A stretch of 64,000 nucleotides of DNA from Owenia fusiformis (Eukaryota; Annelida; Polychaeta; Sabellida; Oweniidae), in assembly GCA_903813345.2 (NCBI GenBank), contig CAIIXF020000012.1, forward strand, positions 28,532,684 to 28,596,683. The letters are read 5' to 3'. This document shows positions 23,191 to 37,500 of the stretch, piece after piece (position 1 is the stretch's first letter; each line of letters begins with the position of its first letter). The notes beneath the pieces were generated by a model, which saw nothing but the letters and a program-made list of their open reading frames with translations, did not search any database and was not told the origin of the DNA. Made by a program: the position numbers and the translations under genes.

Positions 23191-24040
23191 GTCTTACCAG
23201 ATTCCACCTTTGAGCTGAGAGAAAAATCAAACCAAAAATATTTTACCGTTTTTATTATTTTTTGTTTGAGGTTGCCTCCATATTTTTGTCATCTTTCATT
23301 TGACTTTTCCCCGACTCCACACCAATTTGTTTAAGTCTTTTTTTATTTAGTTAATGTCTGTTTCATCCATATCTATCTATATATAAAGTAGAGGACGCAG
23401 ATTTTGACTGTATCGCCATAGCAATGCACATTTTTTTGTTGTTGTTTTATTTACGTGCCACTTTCATATTTTATAATGCTTGTCACTAAATATAGTGCAA
23501 TATAGTGTAGTGCAACTCTACGATGTCACTTCTGTCCATGTGTGCTGTTACTCACACAGCAGGTTTGACATATTAATGAAGAAATCTGAAAATCTTCGCA
23601 GCCCACAATAGAAAATGTGGTCCTTTGTGTATACTGTATTCCCAAAACCAAACGTTATATTTTAACCTATACACACGTCCTGCTCCTGTAGCTTGTAATC
23701 GCTAGAAGTCTAACATCCGGTTTGGTGATACATTATCTTTCATTGAATGAGTCACGTTTTAGCTCTCATTAAGCAAAGATATCAATTCCTAAAATAAATC
23801 CTATATCATAGTAGTTCATCTTCCCTTTCCGATATATTTGATGATTTTTCGCTCCCAGTTGGGTGAATATATTGTCTGTTATTCCCCTCGTGGTTGCTTA
23901 TTTACATAGATTTACAAGTACCAATCACTCTAATCCACTCTTCGTGATTCCCGTAACTTAAACAAGAGCCTTTAACGTGTGCAAATAATCCTATCCTATT
24001 CCTTAAATATTTACATTACTGCATTTGGGTTCATTCTGTA
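23191..24040. other. Intergenic DNA, no gene seen
   Basis: Nothing beyond AT-rich sequence with a few thymine runs. Confidence 0.4.
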
Positions 24041-24125
24041 GGTTCCAATGTAGGTATTATCATTCCAATATAGGTATTATCGTTCCAAAATAGGCATTAT
24101 CTTTCCAATATAGGCAATCTTTCCC
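24041..24125 (+). repeat. Short tandem repeat, about 19 bp x 4-5
   Basis: Repeated TTCCAATATAGGTATTATC-type units with small changes. Confidence 0.7.
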
Positions 24126-24469
24126 AAATAGGCATCTCTCTATATATAATCCTTCATAGAAGTTTCTCCCATAGGGAATATATCTTCAGGGAAAATCTAT
24201 TCCAAACAATGAACATGTCTTCAACTAAGGGTAAATATTTCCTATATCCAATATCTCCCTATATCCTCCCCCGAAGTCAAAGTAAGTGCAGTGACTTGGG
24301 GAACTGGGCGGTATTTCATAATTCCAGGTATTTCAAGACACATGTCACAAAATAGTTTTGTATTTAAAAACTTACATTTGATTACTATCTGGTTAAACCA
24401 GAAGAGCAATTGAACTTTTTGGCTGATATTCATTTTAATCCAAAATAGATTGCTCCAGATGACGTTACT

Positions 24470-24822
24470 TTATTCAAGAGGGCTCTGGATACATCTAGAA
24501 GGCTCTGGGTATATCGAGTGGGCTCTGGATACATCTAAAAGGCTCTGGGTACATCTAGTGGGTTCTGGGTACATCTAGAAGGCTCTGGATACATCTAGAA
24601 GGCTCTGGATACATCTAGAAGGCTCTGGATACATCTAGAAGGCTCTAGGTATATCAAGAGAGCTCTGGATACATCTAGAAGGCTCTGGACACATCTAGAA
24701 GGCTCTGGATACATCTAGAAGGCTCTGGATACATCTAGAAGGCTCTGGATACATCTAGAAGGCTCTAGGTATATCAAGCAGGCTCTGGATACATCTAGAA
24801 GGCTCTGGATACATCTAGATAC
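24470..24822 (+). repeat. 20-bp minisatellite, about 17 copies
   Basis: The unit is GGCTCTGGATACATCTAGAA with point variants (GGGT for GGAT, TATATC for ACATCT). One block of five units is repeated, giving a weak higher-order pattern. It lies 0.7 kb downstream of the stop of the large minus-strand gene. Confidence 0.9.
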
Positions 24823-25039
24823 TTAGTATAAGTGACTATGGGCTGAGTGACTCAGGCTGCAGTATAGGCAAGAACTTGATTGGGTGCTGGAAGAGAAAAT
24901 TCTGAGTTTGAGTCAATTTGCTGAAGATCATTCGGGATTTGTATCCTTCTGAATAGTTGTTCCTTTTAGAGATAAATGAATATTTTTGGATAAATAATTA
25001 CATGATATTTGGCCTAAACATAGAACTTGTGCACTGCTC

Positions 25040-25212
25040 GCCTCAGTTTTTCTTATTTTCACAACTCTTAATTTGTCAAAACATGCCAATTTTTCAAAAC
25101 TTTTGTAATTTTCAAGCAAGGCATGTAAATTTTTAGGATATGGATCAAAGCCTCTTTTCAAAATCTCTAATGAGTGCAATGCCCACTTGCTTTAATACTA
25201 GGGAGATCACTA
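25040..25212 (-). repeat. Dispersed CAGTGATCTCCC repeat, degenerate copy
   Basis: It ends GCCCACTTGCTTTAATACTA then GGGAGATCACT, and upstream it has AATTTTTCAAAAC and AATTTTCAAG. These match the family also seen at 33800-34015, 39939-40142 and 48430-48602. Confidence 0.6.
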
Positions 25213-25365
25213 AAATTAACCATATCTATCAAGATAGGTTAACATACTTACATTTTTCCTTCAACTCAACTGTCCTTTCCCACTCTGTAAAACATTTAAA
25301 AATAAATTATTAATATCATAACCCATTACTGTTTTTGTTAATATGGCGATTTTAAAGTTCTTAAT

Positions 25366-25371
25366 TTTATT
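25366..25371 (-). promoter_or_regulatory. Candidate poly(A) signal of the large minus-strand gene
   Basis: TTTATT on the plus strand, which is AATAAA on the minus strand, about 137 bp after the stop codon at 25508-25510. Confidence 0.45.
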
Positions 25372-25507
25372 GACATCTCAGACTGTTTAATCTAGTTTAT
25401 ATTGAAGACCAATATCACAAAAAATCATCAATTTTACAAAAACAAATTTGAAATATTTTTAGTTCCGCTATAAAATTCCCAATTGTTGACTAATGACATA
25501 TGTTTTA

Positions 25508-28500
25508 TCATTTTAAGTTACCTTTTACGAGGTATTTCACCATTTCTTCTAAGTTGAAGTTGCCTCTTTGCTTCTCATAGTACACCTGTCTCTCACTAGA
25601 TGTCATTTGTGGGAGCGTTCTTTGTGAAATTTTTTCGCACAAAGACAGCTCCCTAGGGGGAGCCACTATACCATTCATTTTTAGAGCCTCATAGGCTGTC
25701 GCTACATTATCAACATCTATACATTGGTCACCCCCGAATGAGATCCCACTATCTTTATTTCCAATATCACTTTCTATGGTGAAGTTCTCTTGAGGGGCCT
25801 GATGAGAGTCTAATGTTAAAGCTTCGAGTTCTTTATCATCAAAACCAAAGGATATTCCTAGGTTAAGTGGACTAGTTAATTTATCATTCCCTAAAAACAC
25901 CACTGATTGCTTGGGCTTTTGTTTAATGCCGAGAGTGAATGACTTAGAAGAGGTTAGTGAAGTATTTGACTCTTCAGCAGTCTTCTTCCCCTCAAGGTCT
26001 TTGATATCACTATGGGATGCACTAGAGTGAGCGACAACAAGGTCGTCACTTTTTGACTTAGATATATGTGGCGTTTTACTGGTGTTTTCGTTACTAAGAT
26101 CTACATTGCTGCCACCTATTGGTGGCGATGTAGGTCCTCTGTATTGAGTCACTTCACTGAGAGTTGGGAAATCTGGCTTCGAGACAATATCCATTGATTT
26201 GGCTATAGACGGGGCAACAGATGGGGCAGCCATATTGTCCATATCCGTCAGTTTCCGTCTGACGCTATCTCTGGCGGCTGCTTCTATCTCTGTTGTTGGA
26301 AGCTCTTGACTGGAATACTTCTTTTCATTACTGTCACCCTCCTGTTGTTTGCAGGAGTTAATAGAGTCATTGAGGGAGCCCACTGAATGTCGCCGTTCAG
26401 TGTTACCAGTTCCCTGAGCAATTATTTTCACCATGGCTGCTGACGGCCCTTTATCTTTTGGTTTAGGAGAGGCAGCTATTTTTGCATACGAAATCACCGG
26501 AGGGATAGAATCCGAGGGGAGGGGGAGTGAACGTACTGATTCTACATCACTGTCACTAGGTGGCGCTTGTACCTCAAGGGCCGTTACTGTGCCTGTAGAA
26601 TTACGTCTTCCACCTCCCAAGGCAGGAAATGCTGATGGACTAAGAGCCCGTTCTTTCTGACCCTCAACAGAGGGAGGGGGTGTAATAGAACGAACTGCCA
26701 AGGTAGGTCGCTTGGGAGGCTCAGACTCTACATGAGGGTTAGGGATCGTACTATTACGTTCCTTTTCTCTAATCTGGTCTCGGTGTTGAAAATTGTCACG
26801 TTGGTGGGGGTGTGTGCGATGGGAAGATGGATAGCTAGATAGGTGGTGATTGTGTGTATGATTGTTATGAGGTGTGACATGTTTCTTCTTCTTGCGGTCC
26901 ACTTTCTGGAAGGCTTCCTCGACCTTGGGCACAGGTTCAATGTCTGTAAATATATAATAACTAGGAGTGTCTATATTGGTAGAGTCGAGAACCTCACTGA
27001 TCACATCGCTCCTGTTGCCATCACCAATACTGGCAGGCTTATCAGATAAATTATCCTTCATATTGTCCGAGTTATTTGTTCCGCTGCCACTAGAGCTACA
27101 TTCACTTATAGTGTCTTTATGTTTCCCCTCACTGGCTTCTGAGCTTCCTTTACTCTCAGTAGCATCGTCACCATTATCCGATCCCCCGCCCCCGACAAGC
27201 TCCACCCCCTTTTTCTCCTTATGCTTCTTACTTTTAACCTTCCCGCTAGTACCCAAATTATTAGGTCCATTCGCCTTTGGTTTTTCACCGATAAACTCCA
27301 ATAGCTTGTCCATATTTTGGGTACCAACGTTTCCAGGAAGGTCTTTTGCTACTTTGATTTGTTCATTCTTTTTGTCCTTTTTACGCTGCTGACGAATTTT
27401 TTTCTTTTCATATTCATTTTTAGCATCGTTTGTTGTAGTAGAGTCCATGTCACGAATCTGTGTTTTCCCCAACTGATAGCCTTCAATTTGACTAAGTGTG
27501 GATGGTATTCTACTGTGTTCATTTTCTAATCGACCACCCTGGAATTCAAAGAATAAAGTCCATAAAGCAAATTTACTCTTCAATCATATTGTACTATTAA
27601 ATGGTTTCATTTGCAGCAAGCAATTTTCCATAATTTTGTTATCATTTGTTATCATTTGTTTTCATTTGTTTTGCCTGTCAGAAAATTCCAATGAAACATC
27701 TGAATATGCAATCAATTTCTAAACAACAGTACACGTACGGTGGTGCCATATGGGCTCTCACATCTATGGTTTGGGTCTTTGAACTTGCTCTCAGACTTTT
27801 TAACTTTTGGAATTCTAATTCATGTTATGAAACGAAATGACCACACTATACTTTCATTTGTTTTAACAGAAAAATTGACAAAAGTATCAAATAAAACGTG
27901 AAATACAAGGTATATTTATCCTATGACATAATTTCAAATATAACCAGTGTGAAATATTGACTTAACAGTTTATAGAAGGCGTGAATACAGTCATGTTCAA
28001 ATCAAAAATAGGTTCCACACACATTGTAGGCTAATCCCATTTGCTCACAAATATTGTCAGTTTCACTGAAATGAATTCAATTTGAATCATTACGATTTAC
28101 CCCCTGCCCCCTATAATTTGAATCATTACAATTTACCCCCTGGCCCCTATAATTTGAATCATTAAGCTTTACCCCCTGTCCCCTATATTTGATATTGATG
28201 ATTTCGCCTTTCACTTAATTTTTCAAAAATCACATTCTTGGCTATGAATGAAATCATCATTAACCCCCTCCCTTCAAGTGAAGTTAACTTGGTCCTTCCA
28301 CAACACTGACAATGTGACACTATCACTTTTTATTGTATGATCTGTAAAATAAAGCCCTCTGATTGGTCAGATCTTGTGCTGTACCAATCTGCGACGGAGA
28401 TTGTCCCCGTTGATCATCTCCGTCGCAATACATAAAATATTGGTGCGGAGGGGACAATCTCAGTAGCAATACAGAGGATCACACGATAAAAAAGTTATTG

Positions 28501-31500
28501 AATGATTTGAAGTGCAATACAGGATATATTCTGTCTCGATATTATGTATTCGTCTCGTTCCAATACAGAATTTCTCGAGCAGAATATGTCCTGTATTGTA
28601 CTTCAAATCATTCAATAACTTATAGTATCATCTCACTATACCTTAGATCTGGCTGCTTTGCTACCATACTGGAGTCCCTCAATAGGATTACCATTAAGAT
28701 CAGTTGATTCATGGTTGCCTGATTTATCCAGTTCACCACTATAACTGTCATCTGGAAATACACATAAAATACACATTATTTCAGTTGTCCTGGCCAAACT
28801 TTTAATGTAATATATAATTAATATGATTTTTCAGGAAAAATACATTGGGAATGTATAGATCTAAAATAGAATGTAAAATCCATCTACTCAATCAAAAAGT
28901 CATTTAAGAAAAATTTTCCTTTTATAAATACCTACTTATTTCATATTAAACCTCCAATATCCTATATACATGTCTACTGTACTATTATATGCATACTTCA
29001 CTTTAAATTAAATATTTTAAGATTCCTTGTCATCATGAGGCATTCGCCACCTATGCATGGCATAATACCAAAAAGAGCTACATTATATTCCTAGTTCTTC
29101 TATCCATGTCCATCTCACCAAACTTCTGTTATGTGTGTTTAACTATGAATTAAATCTTTCAAGATCGCCTGCCATTGTGTGGCATTTACAACCCAACTAA
29201 TATCCCTAGTTCTTCCTTGCCCATCTAACCTAACTTCTGTTCTCTAAACCAACTCAACTGTTATAATGTAATATGCCCAAAATGGCAGCTAAACGCTATT
29301 TCAATAAGTTAAGTGATGCGCAAGTTTTGCCTCATTGCTTTCGATCAAATATATTAGTCCACTGAAAATGAGAGGATTTATCAGAATTAGGGAAGTTCCC
29401 TAACAAAAGATCTCACTATCTTGGTCATTTTTCGGCATTCTTTATACTTCTCAGATATACAAAATATCTAGCTACTTGTTCTTCCTATTTCTCAGAATTA
29501 CAAAAGATCTCATTGCCTTCATTTCTCAGAATTACAGATCACATTAACTACACGTCTTTTTTATTTAGCATTATTCAAATCAGAATTAGTTAAGTCCCTC
29601 AAAATAGATTTTATCTCTAGTAAGTTTTACTGTATCAAATTGTTCACTGCTCCCAAGGTGAACTGGCAAAATTGTCTATATCCCGAGAAAATATTAATGA
29701 CAAAAAAGTTTATCCAGCTGACTATTGAAAATATAAAATAATTATAAATGGTTGCTCATACTTCAAAAGTAGACAGGATAAATTGTTAACCTGTAAATCA
29801 ACCAACGAACAAAGGAGGCTATCATTATTGTCCGATACAAGAATCTAATGACAAATCACAAAAGATTTTTGATGGGAGTTTAATTATGAGCCACTTTCTA
29901 TATAACTTGTTTTATGCGTAGTTTGCGCCTAATAGCCGTGCTTCGTGATTTATTGCCTCGCACAAGTCCATCTAATTTACCATGACACAATGAGAACCTC
30001 GCTAGCATAAACATTACGTTCCGAGAAACAACCATTTCTGTATGCTATACTTCCGTGTAAAAGATCTGAATTGTTGCCAAAGTGTCGTAGTACATAGCCT
30101 TGTTTTGAGTCATTGTGATCCCCCTCTCCCTAAAATTAAAGTAGATGGGCTAGGGGACCTTGGTGATACAACCTCAGTCATAGAGGGAAAGATATAGAAA
30201 TATCCCTTAGCAAATATAACATATCTACCCTCGGGCAGATAATATGATATAAGCCAGGAATAATCACAATATCCTGAGTCTCATATAGGATAATCTCTAT
30301 ATTTCCCTGAAAGTAAACCATGTATCCAAGACCTCCAAGTAAATGACCCTTAAGTTATGTAGTACAATGACATGTATATTTAATGAAGAAAAGTGAACAG
30401 CGAGGAGAGGACTCACCATTGAGATATGTGTACTAAATTGTTGAGTATGAAATATGATGGATGAATGCTATGAGTTGTATCTAGACAAACAATATGACAA
30501 ACTTGGCAGAATTCCACTGAAAATGTAACCATTAAAATCTAGGCTAAATACAGTTTAACCCTTATGTTAGTTGTAGTAGTAAAGAGATCGGGTGCCTCAC
30601 CAGGGTCTTAAATAGGTGAGGCAAAAGCAAAGATGAGGCAAAATATCTTTCTGAAGTTTTTTTGACAAGATACAGTAAAATTAGAATGCACTGAATTCCT
30701 GTTGAGCCACAAAAAAGGTTTTCACTGTCGGTAGATGTTCACTACAGAAAGGGGATTTTATACAGGAGTTGATGTTAAATGTGTCTTGAAATGTAAATGC
30801 ATGTATTCACTAAGACAGGTTTTATTGTTAGTACCTCAGTGAAAATACTCGCATCTGATTGGTCAATTAGCAGTCAACATTTTTTCGGTCTCTGTCAACA
30901 GTAGTTTCTTGGTTTAAAGTCCCTGTATACAATTTTGCCAGTTGACTTCTGGAGAGGTCAACAATTGTATACTGTACCTTAATAACATTTATTTCTGTAA
31001 AATTCCGGGGATGTAATTGCCTTGCATGGCTAATTATATAGCTACACCAACAAAAGGAAAGTTGGAAAAAAAATTCTAGTAAGGTGTTCACTCACAAAAG
31101 TTTAACTGTACGTTACTCTATATCTGGGCTCAGTGACCTTTTCAAATCATGATAAATATGCTGCAGGTTTTAATGAATCATTTCACTAACAAAAAAATCT
31201 TTAACTCTAATGACTTTGGATGAAATATATCTACGTAGAAGCTACTTATATACCTCTCTTAGTAGCACATGTTGGTACTCCAAAGAGGCCTACAGTTGTG
31301 AAGGGGGGAGGGGGGGGGGTGATGCACTCCCAGTATTGTTAAGTACTACAACAGGGTGTTCATAAAGTCTCTTTACATTTTACATAGACTTTGTAATCAA
31401 GAAATTTTATGGACACCTACAGTATTTTAATTTGGACATTCACCTGTAAATTGATCAGAGTCTAGTAATTCATCAAGTAATACATCAACTATTGAAAAGG

Positions 31501-34500
31501 GTAGCAAATCATGAGATTTTATGTCATGTCATTCATAAACAATAACTTCTATACATGTACTCTGAAAATGTAACCACACATATGATACAGAAAACTGAAG
31601 AGAAACTACCAACTGCCAAAAATGTGAAACATCTATGACGTACCTTTGCTTGGCTCTTCCCACCTTCCCATGTTCTCTCCTGACATTTATCTCCACAGAA
31701 AAACACAAGCCTATGAATCAGTTAATAAAAATGCCATTTCACGAAGCTTCTAACTGAACATCATTTGACTGTTACATTTCATTCACATATAGGCTCCCTG
31801 TATCATAGATTTCCCTTCTAAGTTACGTCAGACAATCCGCTTATATATTCACATATTTTCTTTCATTTCCCTTTCACTGTAAGAGTTACATATTAAAACC
31901 TTGCATCTTGACGCAACGTAGCAACATGTCTATAGGGTCAATACCCAATGTGTATATCCAATATCCATCAGATGAGCTAATAACTGGAATTTCTTTAGAC
32001 GTTAGGCACGCCTTTACTCAGCTAGCGATACCCATTATCACTAATTTATATCAGCAAAACAACCTAGTATACACATAAGGTGATCCAACTTTGTTCTAGA
32101 CACTTCTCTACCCATGAATCATAACCTATCATTTAAAAACTGTAGGTGGAGAATTTGAACATCTTGAATTAAATCCACCCACGACTTTTCACAAAAATAC
32201 ATGTAGTAAAAAATCCTTTTGTTTGTTTAGTTAATTGGTTTTCTCTGGCTTTGATTCTAGGACTTAGCCTGTGTGTAAAGTGAATCCATTCACATTCTTC
32301 ACAGAAAATTCTATTCTTGTAACCCTGATGCTTAAAGGCAAGATGTAATAAGTACTCACTCTGACTTAAAAAGATAAGTTCACAGCTTTGATGCTTATGT
32401 GATCTTAATGAGCTCAAGAGTAGTCATGGCTTCTTTTTGGAATTTGAATTTGAAATAAATACCAGCTTATTATAAAATCATAAAATTCTTCTGGTGGTAA
32501 CATAAAATCAACGCTTGGTTATCTAAACATTTTTGACTGGTCAGAGTAATGTTTTGATCTGAGAGGTTTTACTGTAATCTACAAAAGGTTTTACTGTAAT
32601 CTACAAATGGTTTTACTGTAATCTACAAAAGGTTTTACTGTAATCTACAAATGGTTTTACTGTAATCTACAAATGGTTTTACTGTAATCTACAAAAGGTT
32701 TTACTGTAATCTACAAAAGGATTTACTGTAATCTACAAAAGGTTTTACTGTAATCTACAAAAGGTTTTACTGTAATCTACAAAAGGATTTACTGTAATCT
32801 ACAAAAGGTTTTACTGTAATCTACAAATGGTTTTACTGTAATCTACAAATGGTTTTACTGTAATCTACAAAAGGTTTTACTGTAATCTACAAAAGGATTT
32901 ACTGTAATCTACAAAAGGTTTTACTGTAATCTACAAAAGGTTTTACTGTAATCTACAAAAGGATTTACTGTAATCTACAAAAGGTTTTACTGTAATCTAC
33001 AAAAGGTTTTACTGTAATCTACAAAAGGTTTTACTGTAATCTACAAAAGGTTTTACTGTAATCTACAAAATACAGAATCTATTTAGCAATAGCTAAAGTT
33101 AAGGTGATCCTTGATTTATTTACATGGGTACATTTCCTGTTCAAAAGGTCTATCTATTGAAAGGTGAAGAAAATGAATGTTTTCTATACAGGCTTCTATA
33201 CATCTTGATTCACAAGGTTTCAGTGGTGCCTACCTCATAAAAAATGGTCAATGCAAAATTGCAAAAACTAAAGTGGTTTTGAGGATACAAGAATAATCAA
33301 GATAGGTTTTTTAGCATTTATTTGTTTTTCCAACTTTTCATCCATAAAATGATGAATTTAATTTGTTCAATTAAATTTATATATTAGCATGATTTTGAAG
33401 TTATCCAAAAATCTGTGTTTCAGTTGAATCCAGGATGACCCTGATTTTGCCATTGAATGAACAAAAAAGGTTCTTTAATATGTTACAAAAAGCCCAGCTG
33501 CTATGAGGAGGAATATTAGAATGCAAATGAATCTGTATCAGTTTTTATTGAACATCCCTCGTAACTTCCACATCAAGTGACAATTCTCTGTTAAATTGCC
33601 TTCATGCATTTATCAATTTGCCCATTATCAAAAATGTTAATGACACCCCTGACTTTAGTTGATAATATATGTCCTGAATAACCCTTACTATATAACAGGT
33701 AGATATTATATAAGTACACATTGCAAGGTTCAAACTGAAATACATATCATTGAGCATCATTAGCATAGACAGAGACAGGCCCATAGCCAGATTTTGCCAA
33801 GGGGGTTCACTTTTCAAAAAATTCCAGAGGCGTTCGTATTTGACAACATTGGCCTAAAATCACTTGAAAACTGCTAAGAGTTTGAAAGATTTTATAGCCA
33901 ATGGGGAATTTTCCCATTTTTTCAGATTCACCCAGATACTGGCCAATTTTTCTTGATTTCAAGTTGGTGCAAGGTGGGTGCAAGCCTATTTTCATATTTC
34001 AGGTGGGTGCAGCACCTAATGCTTTGCTCAATTATAGCCAAATTACTCATTCGTTCTGAGCCAAAATATAGGTCAACCAATTGCCGGATCAATTAATCAA
34101 AATTTTGGGGAAACAATATGTACACTATTTGAACATATGTTTCCTACTACATTTCCTCAACATGGGGAAGTATAGTATCTTTTCCCTTTAGCTAAAGCTT
34201 AAGTTATCCCCCTAGTCAAATGTCATGTTTTAGCATCATTCATAAAAACAATCTACATATATGATGGTTAAAATTACAGAGGGGAAAATATTTAATCGAA
34301 AGATGAGGGTAGAGTGACGCTTTTTTAAATTTTTATGATGACATTTACATAAAGAGGTAGAGAACAGATCAAAATAAAAAAAATTGTGAATCAATCACAC
34401 TGTTGAAATTTACATTTCCAAAATTGCATATATAAAACTTCTAATAAAAATCACCATTACTATCACCCAATTTCACAGAGTGCTCATATACTGTACATAT

Positions 34501-37500
34501 ATATGAGGTAATCAGTGATCACAAAATATGTGACATTAATTTACAAATTTTAATTTAATTTGCTAGCATCAGTCTGACCTTGCGAATTTCAGTACTGAAC
34601 ATTTTGAAATTCAGAGCACATAAAGGACAGTGTTTTGCTGGCTACTAAATTCATTCCTACTTGAAACTTTATATCTAATATTTACATTCTACTTTACATA
34701 CTATAAAAACCATGACGATTCCCTGGAATGAAAATACATTGATTTTTCACAGGTTTCATGGATTACTTGAATCAAACTCATAATTCCTTGTATTTGAGCC
34801 TACTAAAAGTCAATACTACATCACTTATTTTGACTTCTTATCTTTTTTATTTTCTACGTTATGTTTAATAACCTCAGTGACATGTTATTATATTCAAGAG
34901 TATTTGTTTTTCTCTACATACCTAAAAATCTGGTGAAGAATGGGAAAAATGACTGATTATTCAAAAACATTTTTCGAGATTCTTCACTCACTCCCACTCT
35001 AGTTCAGTCCATTTCTCCCAGTAGCCAAGTCATCACTACATTTGAACTCCAATAACCTTTCATAAGTACCACACACAGAGATGTCACATATCAATTTTCA
35101 TTCAAAACTAGGTCTAACTTACCTGTGAGAGGTATTTATGATTTAAATACTTGGACTTTGAAAGTTTTTCATCAGCGAGACAATATTATCAATAAATGTA
35201 CATGTTCTCCCATCAAAATATTTCACCCCTCTCCCGACTATTTTCGCAATTTTCTCATCAAATTATTCCTATGGGTCGAAACTCAGATATTTCTGTGAAT
35301 CTAAAACAAAACTTGATCCTGAAAAACTTAATCGTTCAACAACAACCTATGTTTTTCCATTATTTCTATACGCTAAAAAATGACTTTGAAACAATTTATG
35401 TACAAGATATATACTGTGTGTACTGGATATCTGCCTAATATACCTGCGTCAATTGACATATCTCTACACGGGTAATCATATAATTTATGTATATTTGAAC
35501 ACTAGGTAGCTAAAATATACCAGGCAAACTAAATATATTTTATGAAGTCTTTCATCGAGCTCATGTGCCCCCCTTCCTTGTGACACCCCCCCCCCATATC
35601 TTACGTCACAATGAGGTGCTGTAAATAAAGGCAGGAGGTCTTAAACTTGATGTTGACTATTTTATGAACTTAAGTGTTAAAAAACACTTAGTAGTATGCA
35701 AAGAAAAGATGATCACCATATGTTGACTGGCACACCTCCAAAATGTGTGAGAAATAAAGACTGGGTAACAGGCGATGGCCAGTATTAAAAAAAAAAAAAA
35801 TTCACCAGACAAACAGACTCCCTTGGCTTGCTACAGGCCTGCTAATAATGCCATGAAGTTGAATGCTAAGCTCCTATACATAAACTTAAGTGATGAAAAA
35901 ACTGACAATCTATAAAAAAAAACATGGCCAACCGATTTTGAATTTTTTCAACTGAGGCAGTTACCTAAAAGGGATCAAGTCTGACATAAATGTGACTTCA
36001 CTTTCCCAATGATTTCTATCAGACATGTTAGAAGCAAGAGCCCCCCCCCTTTATTCCCCCATAATTAGACCCCCCCCTTCATTCAACCATAATAAGAGCA
36101 CCCCCTCCTTCATTCAACCATAGTAAGACCCCCTTCATTCAACCATAATAAGACCCCCCTTCATTCAACCATAATAAGACCCCCCTTCATTCAACCATAA
36201 TAAGACCCCCCTTCATTCAACCATAATAAGATCTCCCTTCATTCAACCATAATAAGACCCCCCTTCATTCAACCACAATAAGACCCCCCTTCATTCAACC
36301 ATAATAAGACCCCTCCTTCATTCAACCATAGTAAGACCCCCCCTTCATTCAATCATAATAAAACCCCCCTTCATTCAACCATAAGACCCCCCTTCATTCA
36401 ACCATAATAAGACCCCCCTTCATTCAACCATAATAAGACCCCCCCTTCATTCAACCATAATAAGACCCCCCTTCATTCAACCATAATAAGACCCCCCTTC
36501 ATTCAACCATAATAAGACCCCCCTTAATTCAACCATAAAAAGACCCCCCCTTCATTCAACCATAATAAGATCCCCCCTTCATTCAACCATAATAAGATCC
36601 CCCTTCACTCAACCATAATAAGACCCCCCCTTAATTCAACCATAATAAGACCCCCCCCTTCATTAAACCATAATAAGACCCCCCTTCATTCAACCATAAT
36701 AAGACCCCCTCTTCATTCAACCATAATAAGACCCTCCTTCACACAACCATAAAAAGATCCCACCTTCATTCAACCATAATAAGACCCCGCCCCCCTTCAT
36801 TCAACCATAATAAGACCCCCTTCATTCAACTATAATAAGACCCCCCTCTTTATTCCTCCATAATAACAGCCCACCCCTCCATTCCTCAATAATAAGAGGG
36901 TAAAACATTTGTCTGTGAAAACTTCTTTGTTCAGATACCTTGAACTATGAATATTTTTCGTAAATTACATGGCCTATTGACTCCCAAGTTAACAGGGCCT
37001 CTTAAATATGAATATCTGGCATTTATTTCATTTTGCATATGCATATGGAAGTCTTTTAAACTATTCTACATTATGGAAATCTCAAAAGAGAGTATACACT
37101 CATACAGTTTGTCAAATGAAATTTACCTATTCAGTTACAATTCATTGTAACATTACAATATTTTCATTTCCCCCATGATTATTGTGTTATCTGTACAATA
37201 ACACCAGTGATATTTCTGATATTATAGATATCCATGTGATATTTTTCAGAAAATCTGATATCCTTTATCAGGTGCACTATTGATTCATATTATAAATAAA
37301 TTTGAGACTTTTTTGATATTTGATTGTTATCATGGGATATACCCAATATCAGATCACTTCTCATCATATCATTTTATGCCTCATAGATCAAGTAAAAAAG
37401 TGTGGATAAAAATGATATCCTTCAAAATGATCTGATATTCTATATATCTACATTGTATTATCCATAGCCTGTACAATACCTTAAAACATACACATTCCTC

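Noticed and set aside
30411-30450. 16-nt microexon with good acceptor and donor on the minus strand
   Set aside because: Its length breaks the phase between the neighbouring supported exons.
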